This document shows positions 36,460 through 49,439 of a DNA stretch of 64,000 nucleotides, one piece after another. The notes under the pieces are model-generated. The model was not told the DNA's origin and did no database searches. It saw only the letters and a list, made by a program, of their open reading frames with translations. Made by a program: the position numbers and the translations under genes. Positions within the stretch are counted from its first letter, which is position 1; each line of letters opens with the position of its first letter. The DNA comes from Diplosphaera chodatii (lineage: Eukaryota; Chlorophyta; Trebouxiophyceae; Prasiolales; Stichococcaceae), in NCBI GenBank assembly GCA_032358165.1, contig JAALGY010000035.1, forward strand, positions 744,001 through 808,000, given 5' to 3'.

Positions 36460-37479
36460 AAATCTGTTGCTGTATGTCGCTGTTGATGATTGCCGTATTA
36501 CGTGTAATCATGATTGAGAACGACTTGTCTTGCAGTTGCGAGTATAGGACGGGATCGTGGCCCCCTGAACAGCCTGTGGCAGGGCGTTGAATGCAGCTGC
36601 TTCCGACTTTGCGCGGCATGCAGGTGAGCAGTGCGCAGCCACTTCAAGAAACGTCTTGACCTGATTAGCAGTCAGGATTGTGCTGTTTGTCATACCATCC
36701 ACGATGCTTGGCCATACCACAGCAACCACATTGCAAGTGTGTGGCTAGTGCAATCGGAAACTGGTGTGGCGCAGGCGAAGGCCCCAGAAGGCGTTGCTTG
36801 GCGCTGGCGGCGTAGCAGCTGACGGGGCTCTAAGAGGCCTCGTAACTAGTTTACAGCGGATGTCAGATAGGGTCGGCTGCTGGTGGCCATCTTCGGTGGC
36901 CGCTGATACCAGTCTTTTTGCAGCGTGCTGGGCTGCCGCATGCTTGTGCTGCGCAGTAGTGGTAGTGTCACCGTCACACAGCTGTCATGTGCCACGCGCA
37001 CATATGCATGTCTATCGATGGGGTTTGGTACACGGGCATCAAAGCATACGCATGCAACTTCACATCAAGGGACGTGCAGCAGATGCAGCTGCCAGATGAC
37101 ACACAGCTGATACGATGTCACCGGCCATGCACATCATTAAGCTGTCGCACGACATCGTACAACCGAGTGTGACTGGACATGTGTATACGCTCAACATAGG
37201 CCATTTGAGCATGTCGCCCTGATGTCGCCATCCCTTTTGCATCACATCACACGTGGCAAGTAGGTCAACATCTCACATGCACATCAAGACCACATCACCG
37301 GCCATCACCCCAAAACCAGAGACTGGCAGTACACACACAGCCACTGCAATATATCGGCAGTTCGACCAGCATGTGAGCATGCCGGTCCTGTGAGGCTGTC
37401 CATCAGGGGCGTGGCCTCTATCACAGATAACTATGTGCAGCCGCCTGTGCAGTCCTGACTTGCATGCTGCAGCGTGTCA
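36460..37479. other. Spacer, no gene seen
   Basis: No exon series or motif found. The interval 37080-37330 is rich in ATGTCA/CATCAC-type words similar to those at 25760-25920. It includes the 3' flank of the Rieske gene. Confidence 0.4.
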
Positions 37480-40400
37480 TTACTTCACAGTGTTGCGCGG
37501 TGGCGGCCAGGTGCCAGTGATGAAGCCGGCCTCCAGTCTCCTCAGCACCTGCTGCGAGCCTGCCACTGCTAATGTTCCCAGCAGCAGAAGTGCAGCCTCT
37601 GTCAAGCAGCCGGCAGCCGTACCAGAGTCGGGGAAAGCACCGTACACACCCTGTAGCAACCACCTGGCAACTTGCACCACGATGCTGCCGCCATAGCTGG
37701 CGGAGTCGGCCGGCTCCTGCACGACCATGTTGACAGCACTCTCCGGTCCCTTCCAGCAAAACTACACCATGTATGCAAGAACATGTGGTTACAAAGTTCG
37801 TTGCACTGTGCGGATAGCAATGAGACTAAGGCATGGGAGTCTGCACCTGCACGATTGCCGCCACCCCGCCGCCAACTGCTGCTGCCAATGCCACTGCAGC
37901 TGCCAATGCATGCGCCCGCGAGATGATAGTGAGTGCTGTAATTGCTCGCCGCGTGTTGCGCAGTGCCCCACTGCATGCTTTGCAGTGCTTCGTGTGGCTG
38001 TGGTATCTGTCGAGCAAAGCTTCGCGCGGCTGCCGTGGGCCTGCAGCCTGCCGGCACAGACCCAGGTTCTGTCATTGAACAGCGAGTTGCAGCAATAGTG
38101 ACAATCTTCGGTGGGTGTAACGTGAACCCATGCTATTGTTGACATCAACAGTGTCTGCTGGTGCAGCCCGGACCTGCAGCCACATCTGGTCCTGAGGGCC
38201 AAATGGTCCGCCGCCTGCATAGCGCTGCAGCCATGACCGAAATGTTGCGACATATGCATCACTGCCACCCGGCATATGGTACACCTTGCCAATGCGAGGA
38301 TCCTTCAGTCCTACAGCAACAGGCAGAACCCACTCGGACAGCCACAGAGAGCGTTGTCCTGGTACAAACAGAGCATGTGCACTTGAGCAGCTTGCATGAA
38401 GCAAGATGGAGTTAGTACAACAAGCAGGTTGTGTGCACTTTGATTGACAAGGGCAGCCTCTTGGTAGTGCAGGGTGATGACATCGTCCTCCAACACTCTA
38501 TTCTGACCAATGTGCTGGACCCACTCTGGGATCAACTCTGCATAGCAGCAGACACGGTTACAGTCAGATTATGCTAATCACGAGGGCCTTCCATGGCTTG
38601 TAGTCCAGATCAGACCGCACAATGCATGCTGAAAGCACCTTGCGCACTAATCTGAGATAAACTGTGTGCATATCCTTGTGGCTGCCACAGATGTCCAACA
38701 CCATGAAAGCCACACTGTATGTGGACGTACTGATCAGCAGCTCCAGCAGCGTGTATTTTATGCGAAACGGCTGGCGCACAAAGACCCGCGAACGGCCGGG
38801 CGCCAGCGGCACGCAGTAGGTTGCCGTGATGAAGGCGAAGCCCTGCTCCTCGTATACATCGATGGTGTGCCGCACGGATGTTGGGTACCTCACCTCTGTG
38901 TCCATTTGCCTGCAAGGCAGCAAAGGATGATAGCATCAGGCCACTGCGCAGCACGGTCTGCCCAGATAGTCGAACCATGGCGAGCAGCTGTTGCTCAACA
39001 GTATGGTCAGATTCGGGTAATGCTACAATGACCGCACAGCTGGCGGTCGTCTAGCAAGGAGGCGTCACCCCGTGGTGCCTTGCAGCGGGCTTGGGAGCGC
39101 CCATCTGCCATCGAAGCCCCAGAGCCCACGCCGCATCACCTTCAGGTTGATGATGGAGCTGTTTCTCCTATCGGAGATTGTTGCATGGTGCGTGAATGGC
39201 ACGTGTCCCGGATCCACCAGGTTCTCAACTGCATGTCATGAATATGACGGCGCGCGTCAGCGTCAACGAACTCATAGCATGATAGAAAGCCACCGGAGAT
39301 GTGCAACAGAGGGTTGAGGTACCCTAGCGACCGCAGAAAGCAGGTCAAACAGCAAGAGGTGTCAAAGTGTGGGTGGGCGATTGACAGCTGGATCGCGCCA
39401 TGCATGAGACACCTGGGTCGATGCCCGGATGCAAACAAACGACAAGCTTTGATGAGGCAGCCCACCCGTGATGAGCATGATAAACCACAGTGCCGCGCAC
39501 CGAGCGTTTCAACACCGTAGGGAAGGTCGCGAAAGGTGTTGAAGGTAACTTTGGGGTCCCAGCCACTCCCGGGCTCAGCCTCTGGTAGGACGGGGATGTC
39601 TGCTTCATCTGGGCCATCACTGGTCTCACTGAGATTGACCGGCAATGGCCAAACCCACAGCAGCCCTGTCAACAGATGGTGTATACGATCAAGAAGTCCT
39701 GTACAACAGACCACTGCAAGCAGCGGCTGTTGCGCAGCTCATGCTGCACGCTGTCAGACGCGCGCACTGTGATGATGTGGTCGGCACCTTGTTTGACGCA
39801 ACAAGGGTAGGCGGTGGCTGCTGAGCGAGGGGCTGCTGGGTTACCGCCTTGGGGAATTGCCTCGCACTTGCCGCTCGCCGAAAACGCCCAGCCGTGATAC
39901 GGGCACTCCTGTGCACCGCAGCCAAGTTTGAGAATCCCACAGCTAGCTAGCACGACATGCTCTGCCCGCCGTGCACGTGCACAAGTCGATCACAGTCACT
40001 TTGCGAATTTCACGGCCCACCAGGCAGCCGTTCTCATTGATGCGGCCCTCCGACAGGGGCACGAGCCTGTGCGGACACACGTCCAGGAACACGTGCCAAT
40101 GGCCTGCTGGGTTCCTCCACGCGACCCTGCGCATGCGAGAGGACTGCCAGCTGCATCTGTAACACACGGGCAACACGACTGCTGACATCGCGAGGCATCA
40201 TGAGTGAATCATCGAGCAAAAGCATAACGATTTGGCGCAGGCAATAGGAGGACCTACAATCCCTTGCCGAGAAGCTGCAGCGAGGTTGGCGCTGCAGGGT
40301 CGAGGTTCCTGCGCACGGCTGCAACCCAGTCCACGCCAACAGGCCCCGCATCCTAGCGCTGCAAGTACTTGTCGTGCCACGGAAGACAAGCAAAGCATGG

Positions 40401-40805
40401 TCCAGCTGAGGCATCGGCTGTTCTCGACCACAGACACCATGTCGCCTACCTGACCCAGCTGACCGGGTACCATTGCCTGTTCCAGTCATATCGCGCGATC
40501 AAACATTCTTGCTGCACCAGATTTACAGCTGTGCAAGCACCGGGCGGTGTCAGCGCGTCCGCGCTAGGGCTGCCCGTTGTGCCCTGCGCGGGTCCGCCAT
40601 GCGCCTTGACCAAAACCAAGTCTGCGCCCTTCACGGGTTTGACGCTAGCACTTGCAGTGTTGCTCTGGCGCCGGCTCTGCGCTGCTCGGACTAAGTGCCT
40701 GTGGGTTGAACGTAACAGACCGCCCCCAAGGATGGCGTCGTGTCTTTCTAATAGTGTGTTTTGGCGTGCCCGCGGGAACCCGGTACGGCATCCTACCAAA
40801 AACAT
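37480..40805 (-). CDS. PAO: Pheophorbide a oxygenase-like Rieske non-heme iron oxygenase (PAO/ACD1, PTC52/TIC55 family)
   Basis: Plastid enzyme class that opens the pheophorbide ring in chlorophyll breakdown, or acts as the related PTC52/TIC55. Coding segments on the minus strand in order: 40805-40450 (basic, Ser/Ala-rich N-terminus compatible with a transit peptide, then YDWNRQWYPVSW); a short segment near 40400; about 40132-40019 (CPHRLVPLSEG, first Rieske C-x-H); about 39920-39780 (CPYHGWAF, second C-x2-H); about 39670-39505 (LLWVWPLP, FRDLPYGVETL); about 39226-39090 (DPGHVPFTHH, mononuclear iron ligands D..H....H); about 38908-38765 (CVPLAPGRSRV); about 38545-38450 (HIGQNRVLEDD); about 38325-38190 (YVATFRSWLQRY); about 38015-37860 (RYHSHTKHCKACSGAL, the CxxC motif of this subfamily, then a membrane segment); and 37730-37480 (second hydrophobic stretch, stop). 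DLPYGVETL and HIGQN resemble PAO/ACD1 more than TIC55. Subfamily is inference; family is firm. Confidence 0.85.
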
Positions 40806-41910
40806 CGTTGTTAGATGTAGCCAGCTGTACAGTCTGCGCTCTGCATGAAGATGAGCCTACAACTGCGTAAGGTGCATATGTGTGTGGACCTTTGACCTAA
40901 AGGTCCCGTCGATGCTGCAGCGTAAAGACCGGCAGTAACATACTACTACATGTTACAATACGTAACACCTTACATAAGAGATAACAGACGCTGAAGTGCA
41001 TGGAGGGTGAGTTCCACACTCTGTACGGCTGACTTCACACGTCCGCTGGTTGCATGTTGGCGCACAACAGCGCGAAGGTAAGTCACCACAACCCGACGTC
41101 CTAACCACCTACGGGATCCCGTCTCCGTCTCCGGAGCACTCGATGTTCCAGGGAGACTTTCTGCTCGAAAAGGCCGGCTAACGACAGGGCAGGTCAGGAC
41201 TTGAGCCAGCTGCACAATGTCTCGGACTTCACTGGCAGTGATAGTGCAGCATGGCCCTCAGCACGGCAGGGTCCGGGTCTGTGTCTTCAGTTGCAGACAT
41301 GCCCCAGCTTTTGACGGCCACGGTCTGGTCTGGGCAGCGTGTCAAGCTATCACTTGCTGCATGTCGTCCTTACACGACAGCCTGCGATTGACTGCCGGTG
41401 CATCATGTAGCTTGGGGCGCTTGCGTCGCGGTTGTTAGGGTCTCCAACGCTTCGCCGACGTGGATCAATTACTCCTTTCCAGAATATGGTGCTGCGCCAA
41501 GCATACGCTCAACGGCATGCACAGCATATTCGCAAGGAAGAGCACGGAAGCACGCGAGCCGACTTAGAGTCCCTGTGGCCGCGCGTAGATAGACAGCCAC
41601 GGCCTGGACTCGGAAAACATTCGAAGACTGGAATGTGTTTTTCGAAAAGGTCACCCTCACTGGCGCTCCAGTGCCTGACGCAAGCCCTTGAGAAGCACTC
41701 AGACAGGCGCGGGCAGCGAAGCCCAGGACTGCAGCCGACGTGAAATGTCGTGCTGAACGCGTGTTACGTGATTCCCGTTTCCAAAAAAGGGCTAGTTGAG
41801 CCGGAAGCGGGCGACTTGCTCGTTACATTCCGCTCTCATGCTAACCATCGCGGAATATACAGGAATCATGCGGATACAGTGCCAGCTCCAGTCGTGTCCT
41901 GGATTTGCAG
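40806..41910. other. Divergent spacer, no gene seen
   Basis: Lies between the start of the Rieske gene (minus) and the methyltransferase (plus). Plus-strand openness at 41430-41740 shows no motif or splice logic. The ATG of the next gene is preceded by ttgcag, so a 5' exon within this spacer is possible. Confidence 0.4.
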
Positions 41911-44891
41911 ATGGCGTTTGATCAGCAGCACGCGCCCCTTCTGATCGCTCTGCTGGCTGTTGCAACTTGGGGATCATCACTGTGGCTCTACCACCGGCAC
42001 CAGAAGAGGCACAGCGGCCGGTACGAGGAGCTTGACGGTAAGGACCATCCAGGTTGTATGGCATCACTGCAACGTTGGATGCCGGTAACGAGCTGCGAGA
42101 CGTACACATGCACTACTGATTACTAGTTACTAGGTGGTCAACCCGTGCGGCAGTGGTCCACTTGCTGAGCTGCTGACTGCCGCCGGTCGGTGACTGATTG
42201 GTTCTGGTCCTGCGCCGCAGGCATCGTATCCTACTCCTCGCGTTTCGTTGCAGGTGCGGCTACTTGAGCGTTGCAGCATGGCTGCAGACGCTCATACATG
42301 CGCATCGCGTGATGGACTCTACATAATCTATCTGCTTGGCAGTGACCCGACCGCTGCTGTGATGCGTGTGCCTGGCACCCATGGATATCGCACTTTGACT
42401 CTGTACCTGCTATGAGCAGCCATGCGTGCACTTGAAAGCGAAGAGGAGGGCCGCCTGTACTCGGACCCGCTCGCCAGCGTGCTGGCAGGTCCGAAGACCA
42501 TGATGCAAGTGCGGGATATGCTGGAGGTGCGCACCCAACAAGCACCGGTTGGCCAGCAGCACTATTGCTGCAGGATGACGCCTTTTGGCGGGCTTGTAGG
42601 ATCTAGCAAGGAGCCCAGCCTGGCCATCCGGTGATCAAGTAGGTATCACAAAGGGTGCAAGCTAGGCGCATACAGTTGACGGTGGCTGTCAGGCAGGTGT
42701 CCAACATACAGCTGGTCGATGCCAGATCCCTTGCTCGTGTTGAGGCGAGCCGTGGTTGCCAGCGCAGGGGGCGAGCGGGCAAGAGGGGAATGCAGATTAC
42801 CCGACCAACGAATCCGAGCTCCCGCCGCAGCTGTCAGAGGCGCTCACGCATTTGCGGCGGAAGCACCCAGTCCGTGACATCGCCCTGCGCACCTGGTGGT
42901 GTGGTGCATCTATACCCATGACGGTTGTGCCTGTATGTGGGCTGCTAAATCATCCACATTATGTGCAGCATCGAGGTGGCATCGTGTGGTTGGGCAATGT
43001 TCTCGTTGGGCCCTCCGTACATCTGCCTCATAAACATTCAGGCGGCACACTGTGCGTTGCAGGTACGACAACGAACTGCAGAAGGCGCTGCAGCGGGCAG
43101 ACACAGCACCTGGAGGCGGAACAGCGCGGAAGCAGGTGGTGGTGCTGGGCGCGGGCATGGACACACGCGCCTGGCGGCACGCCTGGCTCCAGGGTGGGCA
43201 TTGACGCTTGCCGCTGCCACTGCTCCAGACATGCGCCAAGCATTGCCACCCAGCATTCTGGTTTCCAAGCAGTCTGCTTGCGAATGAATGCGCCCAGGTG
43301 CAGTGTCACTGCAGTAGCAGCAGCCACAGCAACTGGCAGCGGTGGTGGCATTGCTGAATGAAATACCTTGCAATGCAGGCGTGACATGGTTTGAAGTCGA
43401 CAGGCGCGATGTGCTCGCGGCCAAGGGCAGGATGCTGCCCCGCGCATCCGCACAGCCGACAGCAGAAGCCGTCGGGGCTTGGAGGTGAGTGGTTGCTTGT
43501 ACATGTCCCCGCAGTCATGTGCCAGGAGCTTTGGCCCACTGATGAAATCTGGGCCGAAGGCTGCCACGTCCTCGCAAGTCTCCACATGCCGAGGTGTGTT
43601 GCCATAGTGGTGCGGTTCAGCAGGTGGTGCTGACAAAGGTCAAGGTCATGCAACCCGCAGATACCCACTACTGGCAGACAATAGAGTGACGCTGGAGGCG
43701 GACCTCAACCATGCCGGCTGGACCGCTAAGCTGGCTGCTGCAGGGTGGGACCCCCAGGTGGGGCGCTGATTGCTTTTGAGTTTTGCATCAACGCGAATCA
43801 TTTTGCAAGCAATGGTCACTAGAGTCTCATCACTTGACTCACAGTGCATTGCTGTGCATGTGCCCATGGGCGCCTCACAGCAAGAACTGCCCAGCACCCT
43901 TTGACCTGCCAGTGTCTGAAGCTGTCGTCTGCTTTGTGCATGTCATCTTTGTTTGCTGATGTTCGTATGTCTCGACATTCACCTGCTGGAATGTTGCGTA
44001 GCTGCCAACAGTGTGGCTCGCCGAGGGCTTGCTCATGTACATCGAGCCGGCCGCGGTGGCCACGCTGCTGCGGGAAGCAGCGGAAGCCAGCGCGATCGGC
44101 AGCAGCTTCCTGGCTCAGGTGCGACTTTGAATGTGTTATCCTGCAGGCATCAGCAACCGAGCGCTGACCGCGCCTTTTATACAGGTGATCGGGGAGGTGT
44201 CACCATGGACCGCAGTCCCTTGGCAAGCAGCGCTGCACCCCCATGCTGAAAATGCTAGTTGCAGGCGTCATGAACCTGAAAACCAGCATGGGTAAAGCGG
44301 TGCTGCAGGGCTGAGCACCGGGGGGTCGCAGCACTGTGACTGAACACCGCCCGCAAACTGCACAGGCGGTGACCAAGATCTCGGAGGCAGACATGGCAGC
44401 AATCACGGCCAAGACGGGCATCTCGCTGCTGGACTCCTTCACATGGTTCTGTGAGCCCGAACCCTCGCCGGTGAGCACGGCGGTCGGGCATGCCACCTCT
44501 GTGAGTGCACAGTCGATATGCTGGGATGCATGCTGGCAAGCCACATCTTCGTCCCACGCCCTGCTGATGGGGCCTCAGTGCATGTGGTTCATATGTACAC
44601 TTGTTGTGCATGATTAGGAGGTGGTGCTCTACTGGAGGTTCGCTGCACTGGAGCTGGCTCCTGCAGCAATGTCAGTGTCAAAAACAATCCCCAGCAGCAT
44701 CAACAACCGGACTTCATGATGAGCCTCTGTCTGTGCAGTTTTTCCGGGGCCACGGTTGGGCAGCGGCGGAGGTCGCCACTTACGCGGGCATCGCACAATG
44801 TTTTGCCAACCCGTGGAAGATGTTTGTCCCAGACATACTGAAGGACAACGGGTTTGCCAGCACCTCACGCTTCATCGTGGCCACCCTGTAG
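41911..44891 (+). CDS. SAM-dependent methyltransferase, leucine carboxyl methyltransferase/TIGR00027 type
   Basis: Transfers a methyl group from SAM; substrate unknown. Exons: 41911-42037, about 42222-42253, 42420-42526, 42768-42895, 43063-43193, 43379-43484, 43661-43757, 44002-44118, one or two uncertain exons within 44270-44470, and 44739-44891 (stop). The N-terminus has a hydrophobic segment (LLIALLAVATWGSSLWLY), suggesting a membrane anchor or targeting signal. Family motifs: AMRALESEEEGRLYSDPLA; PVRDIALRTW; VVVLGAGMDTRAWR (SAM motif I); GVTWFEVDRRDVLAAK (acidic motif II); VWLAEGLLMYI; and a C-terminal GHGWAAAEVATYAGI ending SRFIVATL. Most phases join exactly. The exon between 44118 and 44739 is unclear, since VTKISEADMAAI and LDSFTWF are in the right place but the join is not fixed. 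Related enzymes include PPM1/LCMT1 and bacterial polyketide methyltransferases. Confidence 0.8.
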
Positions 44892-45174
44892 CATGGAGAC
44901 ATCAATGGCGCTGTGGCATGTTCTGTCAAGTAAGGCGGCGGCAACTTGGACCCGCCTGCTGCGGACTTCTTGTGGCCAACGGTACTTGCTCCATGCTCCT
45001 AGGTTTCCCTGTGCTGCAAGTGATGAAACCGCTTGTTCATGGCAGGACAGCCGGATATATATTGAGCGACCGGGGTGATGGCATGGGCTGTGGCCTACCG
45101 AAAGGGCCTGGACCTCTGGCAAGTAGCGGGTTGGATCGAGGAAGACTATGCGATGATGCAGCATCTACTCGACA

Positions 45175-45560
45175 GCCATGCCCTACCAGAAACTGGAGGG
45201 TGTCCCCAGGGGGCAAAACAGGGGACACTTGGTGGAGGACCGGGGGACACTTCATGCTGGCTGGTGGGCTCGGGGCAAGCTGGGGGACACTCGGGGCCAA
45301 CTTTGCATCCGAAGTGTCCCTTGCAGGTAAACTTTGGGGGAACCTGGGGGCAGACTGGGCTCAGCACAGATTGGGTTTGTGGTGGCGGCGGGGGAAACCC
45401 TGGGGAACAACTCTGGTGGTCGGCAACCTGGTGGCAACCTGGGGGCACACGCCACAGGAGGCAGCTGTGGGGTGTGGGGCAACTTGGTGGCAAATCTGGT
45501 TGCAGGGCAGGGCTGTCTAGCCGCAGCGCTGTCAAAATACAGATGCTGGCAGACTCCACA
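45175..45560 (+). repeat. Dispersed GGGGACAC-rich repeat R1, plus-oriented copy
   Basis: Begins with accagaaactggagggtg and continues with runs of ggggacac and ggcaacctgg words. The same start occurs in reverse at 48880-48905. Composition is strand-biased (G-rich on plus). No coding support, although one frame stays open. The right border is imprecise. Confidence 0.65.
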
Positions 45561-46120
45561 GGTGGCGCTGCACGGTACAGGTCAGCAGTTCCTGCCAGTC
45601 CGATCAGATGTTCAGGCGAAAAGCTGCTGGCGCCAAGTCATGCCAATGTGCGCCTCTACCGCCATCAAAGTGCCAGCAGCACTCTGCCATTCACATCGCA
45701 ACGTGCCCCCCACGTCACAGCAAAGTTTCTGCCAGCAACTGCGGCAGCGCCCCAGGACAGGTGACGCCCCTTGTGCCTGAATCCGCTACCGAGCAGGGAG
45801 CGGCACCGGCTGCTTGCCAGCGCGCCATCCAGGCAGTCCACACTCGACTTGCCCATGTTCAGATGATTGAAACCGCGCTGCAGCTGCTCGCTGTCACTAG
45901 CGGTAAGCGGGACAGCAGGAATGGGGCTAAGCTGCCACTGGTTGCGTGAGCTTGCTGGCATCTGCTGCGGCGCAGCGCAGCTTCATGCTGCCGATGCAGA
46001 TACGAGCGGCAAGCGATGTGAGCAGTCTAGCACACATGCGCTGCTGACAGCGGCAGCAGCTGAGCCCATGCGGCTGCGTAAGGCAGGTTCTGCACTGTAC
46101 ACAATGCGCTGGTGGCGCCC
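45561..46120 (+). CDS. Possible exons of an unrecognised gene
   Basis: The segment ending at about 45903 (AAPAACQRAIQAVHTRLAH, then IETALQLLAVTS) has a donor-like gtaagc directly after it. A second segment at 45975-46085 reads QLHAADADTSGKRCEQSS... after an acceptor-like ggcgcag. The protein-like character is modest, with no family motif. Kept only as a candidate. Confidence 0.3.
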
Positions 46121-47600
46121 AAGATGACTGACTGCATGACACACGCAGGGTCCATACAGCAGGCATGTACCAGACCTGCACAGCCTCTCCGATGGCAATG
46201 TACAAGTTGGCAGCAGCTGACAAGGTGCACTACAGCGCATATGCTCACGATTTGCAAGTTCGACGATGTTGCAGGCACCCTGCCTTTACCACGGACCTGA
46301 ATGTGGGCTGTGAGGGCGCCTTCCAGTTGTCCGACTGTCTGCCGGTTTAGGGGTACTGCGACATCAGAAATGGCTGTTAACATCTAGCTGGGCGTGTGCG
46401 GCAGTTGTAGCATCAATTTTAGCTGGTAGGATCGCGGCATAGGTGTTGCCATTGTCTGGTTCGACAGCATCAGCACGCGACTCGGTGTTGTCCTCACCAA
46501 GTCTGCATAGCCCTCCAACATCATGGCGTCTGCCTGCATGATGTGTCATGAAGCGCGTTCAGCTTGCTGGAAAACAGCAAACGCGTTGTCAGACCCAGCT
46601 TCGGCAACAATTCGGACTGGCAGCAGTCTCTGTGACCACATAATCACCTGCTGTAGAATGCTGTCATAGCGGTTGCAAGTGCTGCTGGCAGCTCCACCAT
46701 TGCAGCAGGTGCACCGGCAGAAGCTGCCATTTGGACCAGATTCTGCAGCCCTCTGCTTGAGCTTCTGTATAGCTGCAGTGGTGGGAGTGCCGCAATGCCA
46801 TCGTGACGGGAGGCTGCGGTGTGGACACCCAGCGACTGCGTGGCACATCGGGCATGCTGTCTCTGCTCCTTCCCACGTACGTATCAGAATCTGTGCCCTG
46901 CTCGTGGTGATCTATCATGGCGGAGTGCTGGGTAATGGCTGAGACTAGCCGGCCGAAGGTCCAGATCAGGCGAGATTGATGAGACAGCGGTGCAAATCCA
47001 GGCAAAGCAGCAGACAAGACAACAAGGTGCAGTGGGCGTGTCATGAGGCCAGAGGCAATGCGGCTGTGGCAGAATCCGAACAGGCAACAGCCTGCATGCA
47101 CCATCGGACCCTCCCAGTGGACAGTGCTAATCATTGTAGGGCGACTGCGATTCATATTAGGCGCAGCACACAGGGCATGCCGGTTCAGTCTCACGTTTGC
47201 AAAGCTGCAGACATGTAGCCCGTTGATGTCGCCGGAGCCTGAAGTTTTGGAAGGTGTGCCAGCCTCCTGGACTGGTCATGACGTACAATACTGCATATTT
47301 GCAACATGCTGAGTAGACGTCATGTCGGGATCTGTGAAACGCAGCGTTGCCAGGATCAAAGTAGGCCCTGGCACGAGTTGCGACATGTCAAGAGAGTATC
47401 AGAAGCCTGTTGCAGCACTCAAGACCACAGAGCTTGAACCGCCCGACACTCGGAGCGGCACCGCTCCACATTAGCCTGCAGCTGCTGCGGCAGCGGCTGA
47501 TACAGCACCTGATGTTGCGCCTGATGCTGCTCACCAGGCTTAATCATCTAGATGTGTATGGCCACCTTGGCAACAAGCAGCATTGGTCAAGGTCTGCCTG
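46121..47600. other. Stretch without a supported gene
   Basis: Both strands contain medium open frames (for example minus 46546-46848), but none has splice borders plus a recognisable motif. Simple (CTG)-rich words near 47480-47540. Nothing further can be claimed. Confidence 0.3.
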
Positions 47601-48540
47601 GCTTGATTGCAATCGAACGAAGCCAGCGTTGCTAGATATCCAGGCCATACTTGAGGGACTGCAGGCGATGTGGAGGCCATGCGCGCAGGACCTCCTGAAA
47701 TACCATGGCAGCAACAGCGGTTGCTGCATACAGGTCAAGTTCAAGTGTACAGGCAAGGACGAGGTGATGCCACAGTTGCAAGGCAGTACTGCCATGGGCA
47801 GCGGTGGATGCAGCAGCAGAGAATAGCAGCCCAAGGCTGGCATTTGATTTGAACCTCCACACATCGCAGCAGCTGCAGCAGCAGCTGATGGCGTATCTGA
47901 AAGGAAGCCCCCAAGATGTGATGCAATGCCTGTTCCTGCTAGCAGAGATATTCTGCAAACAGCATGCTGTCCTTGCATAGGCAAGATGTGCTGGCTCAGC
48001 GACACGCTGCTCTCTGTAGGTGTCTGCTGCTTACAGCAATGCTGTTGAAACTTGCCTATGTGGCATCATGCTGTGCATGCAGGCCCCGCTGGTTGCGGAG
48101 GCGGTGCTGCTGATTGGAACTCAAGGTCATGTTCATGAAGAATGCCAATGCCGCCTGCTTCATCACTATCAACGCGCACGGCAACCTGATATCTGCCGCG
48201 GCTGCTGGTCCCCAACAGATGTGGGGCTTCGCCTCCTGCTTCCCTGTCCTCCTTGCGGCCAGAAGTGCTGACCCTCCGTCTGGGGCACCGGTTATGGACC
48301 TTGCCGCCATTGCATCAGCTGGCAGCGGCACCCACCTGGCGCTGGCGCCAACATCGCCAGCCCCCAAGCGGCTGAGCTGTGACAGCCAATCCTGGAATGG
48401 CAGACATGAATGGTACAGACGAGGGCACCTTGCCAACCTTCAGAACGGCAAAAGACCGGATCATTTGCGCGTGAAGGGGCAGCAGTGCATCTGGCGGCAG
48501 CAGCGGCAACTGCGGGAGTGATGGGCTGGAGAGGCAACTG
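47601..48540 (+). CDS. Possible exons of an unrecognised gene
   Basis: Segments 47633-47731 (LDIQAILEGLQAMWRPCAQD..., ending CAG/gtcaag), about 47850-47980 (QQLQQQLMAYLKGSPQDVMQ then LFLLAEIFCKQHAVL) and 48080-48400 (two competing frames, one Cys-rich, one Ala/Ser/Pro-rich) look partly protein-like. They may belong to the same gene as 49440-51171. No motif recognised. The frame choice for 48080-48400 is unresolved. Confidence 0.3.
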
Positions 48541-48599
48541 GCAAACTGTGTTTGCATGACAGACGCAAACCCGCTGGAACACTGGCAGGGTCCTTGGGG

Positions 48600-48908
48600 A
48601 AAGTGTTGGGGCAAGCTTTTATAACAGGCTAAGTGCTGTGGGGAAACTTCTGGACCACTGCTGCACTTGCGGGGCAACCTGGGGGTAACTTGTGCCTTCA
48701 GTAGTGCTCGGTCCGGTATGTGAAACTAGGGGGCAACCCGGTGGGCAACTCGGTGGCAACAGGCCCGCCAGCGTGGGGGACACTGCCAAAGTGACCACAA
48801 GTGTCCCCCAATCCTCCCCATACCCACCGGCAGCCACCTGCTCCAGAAGTGTCCCATGCTTTCCCCCAGTTGCACCCCCCTGGGGACACCCTCCAGTTTC
48901 TGGTAGGG
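48600..48908 (-). repeat. Dispersed GGGGACAC-rich repeat R1, minus-oriented copy
   Basis: Reverse-oriented partner of the 45175 copy. Its plus-strand right end is the reverse complement of the 45175 start (roughly 30 bp near-identical), followed inward by cccccag and gtgtccc words. The two copies form an inverted pair about 3.3 kb apart. Confidence 0.65.
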
Positions 48909-49439
48909 ATGCTTCACTTGCGCAAGCTGGCAGTGAACATCTGACGTGTGCCAACTGCAGCAGTGCATCGGACCACCAGCATGCTAGTGCACCACTTTGG
49001 CCATTTGGTTGTCCACATCTTCAAATATGTACCACACACACCACAATGTGCTTGCCATCGAAATCAAATACGAAGCCAGCAGGGAGTGGTTGGTGTCGAG
49101 GGAAACAGGGATTCACAACGTGACATACAAGATCTAGGTTGTATTTGTTTGTCGTGTCACCGGCGACAATCTTCAGTCGGCAACGCACGTCGCTGCGCAC
49201 CTTCTGTCGGTCCAGAAATTTGAGCATCAGACCGCAACATCAACATGCAGCCTCGACCTTCGCACCTGTGCCACGGTAGGGTTCTTCACAGTATCAACAG
49301 GCTTCAAGCACGCTGGTGAGCACCACGATCAGCATCAAGTGCGACTGCTGCCGACTGACTGCAAGCTGCCATTTGCAAGCACGGTACTCCTGGCGCTGCC
49401 AATGTGTGGGCATGCTGACGATGTCACATGGTGCCGCCC

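Noticed and set aside
48080..48290. Cys-rich zinc-finger protein
   Set aside because: The cysteines (CQC...CRGC...CPPCGQKC) have no recognised spacing, and a competing frame through the same DNA is equally open.
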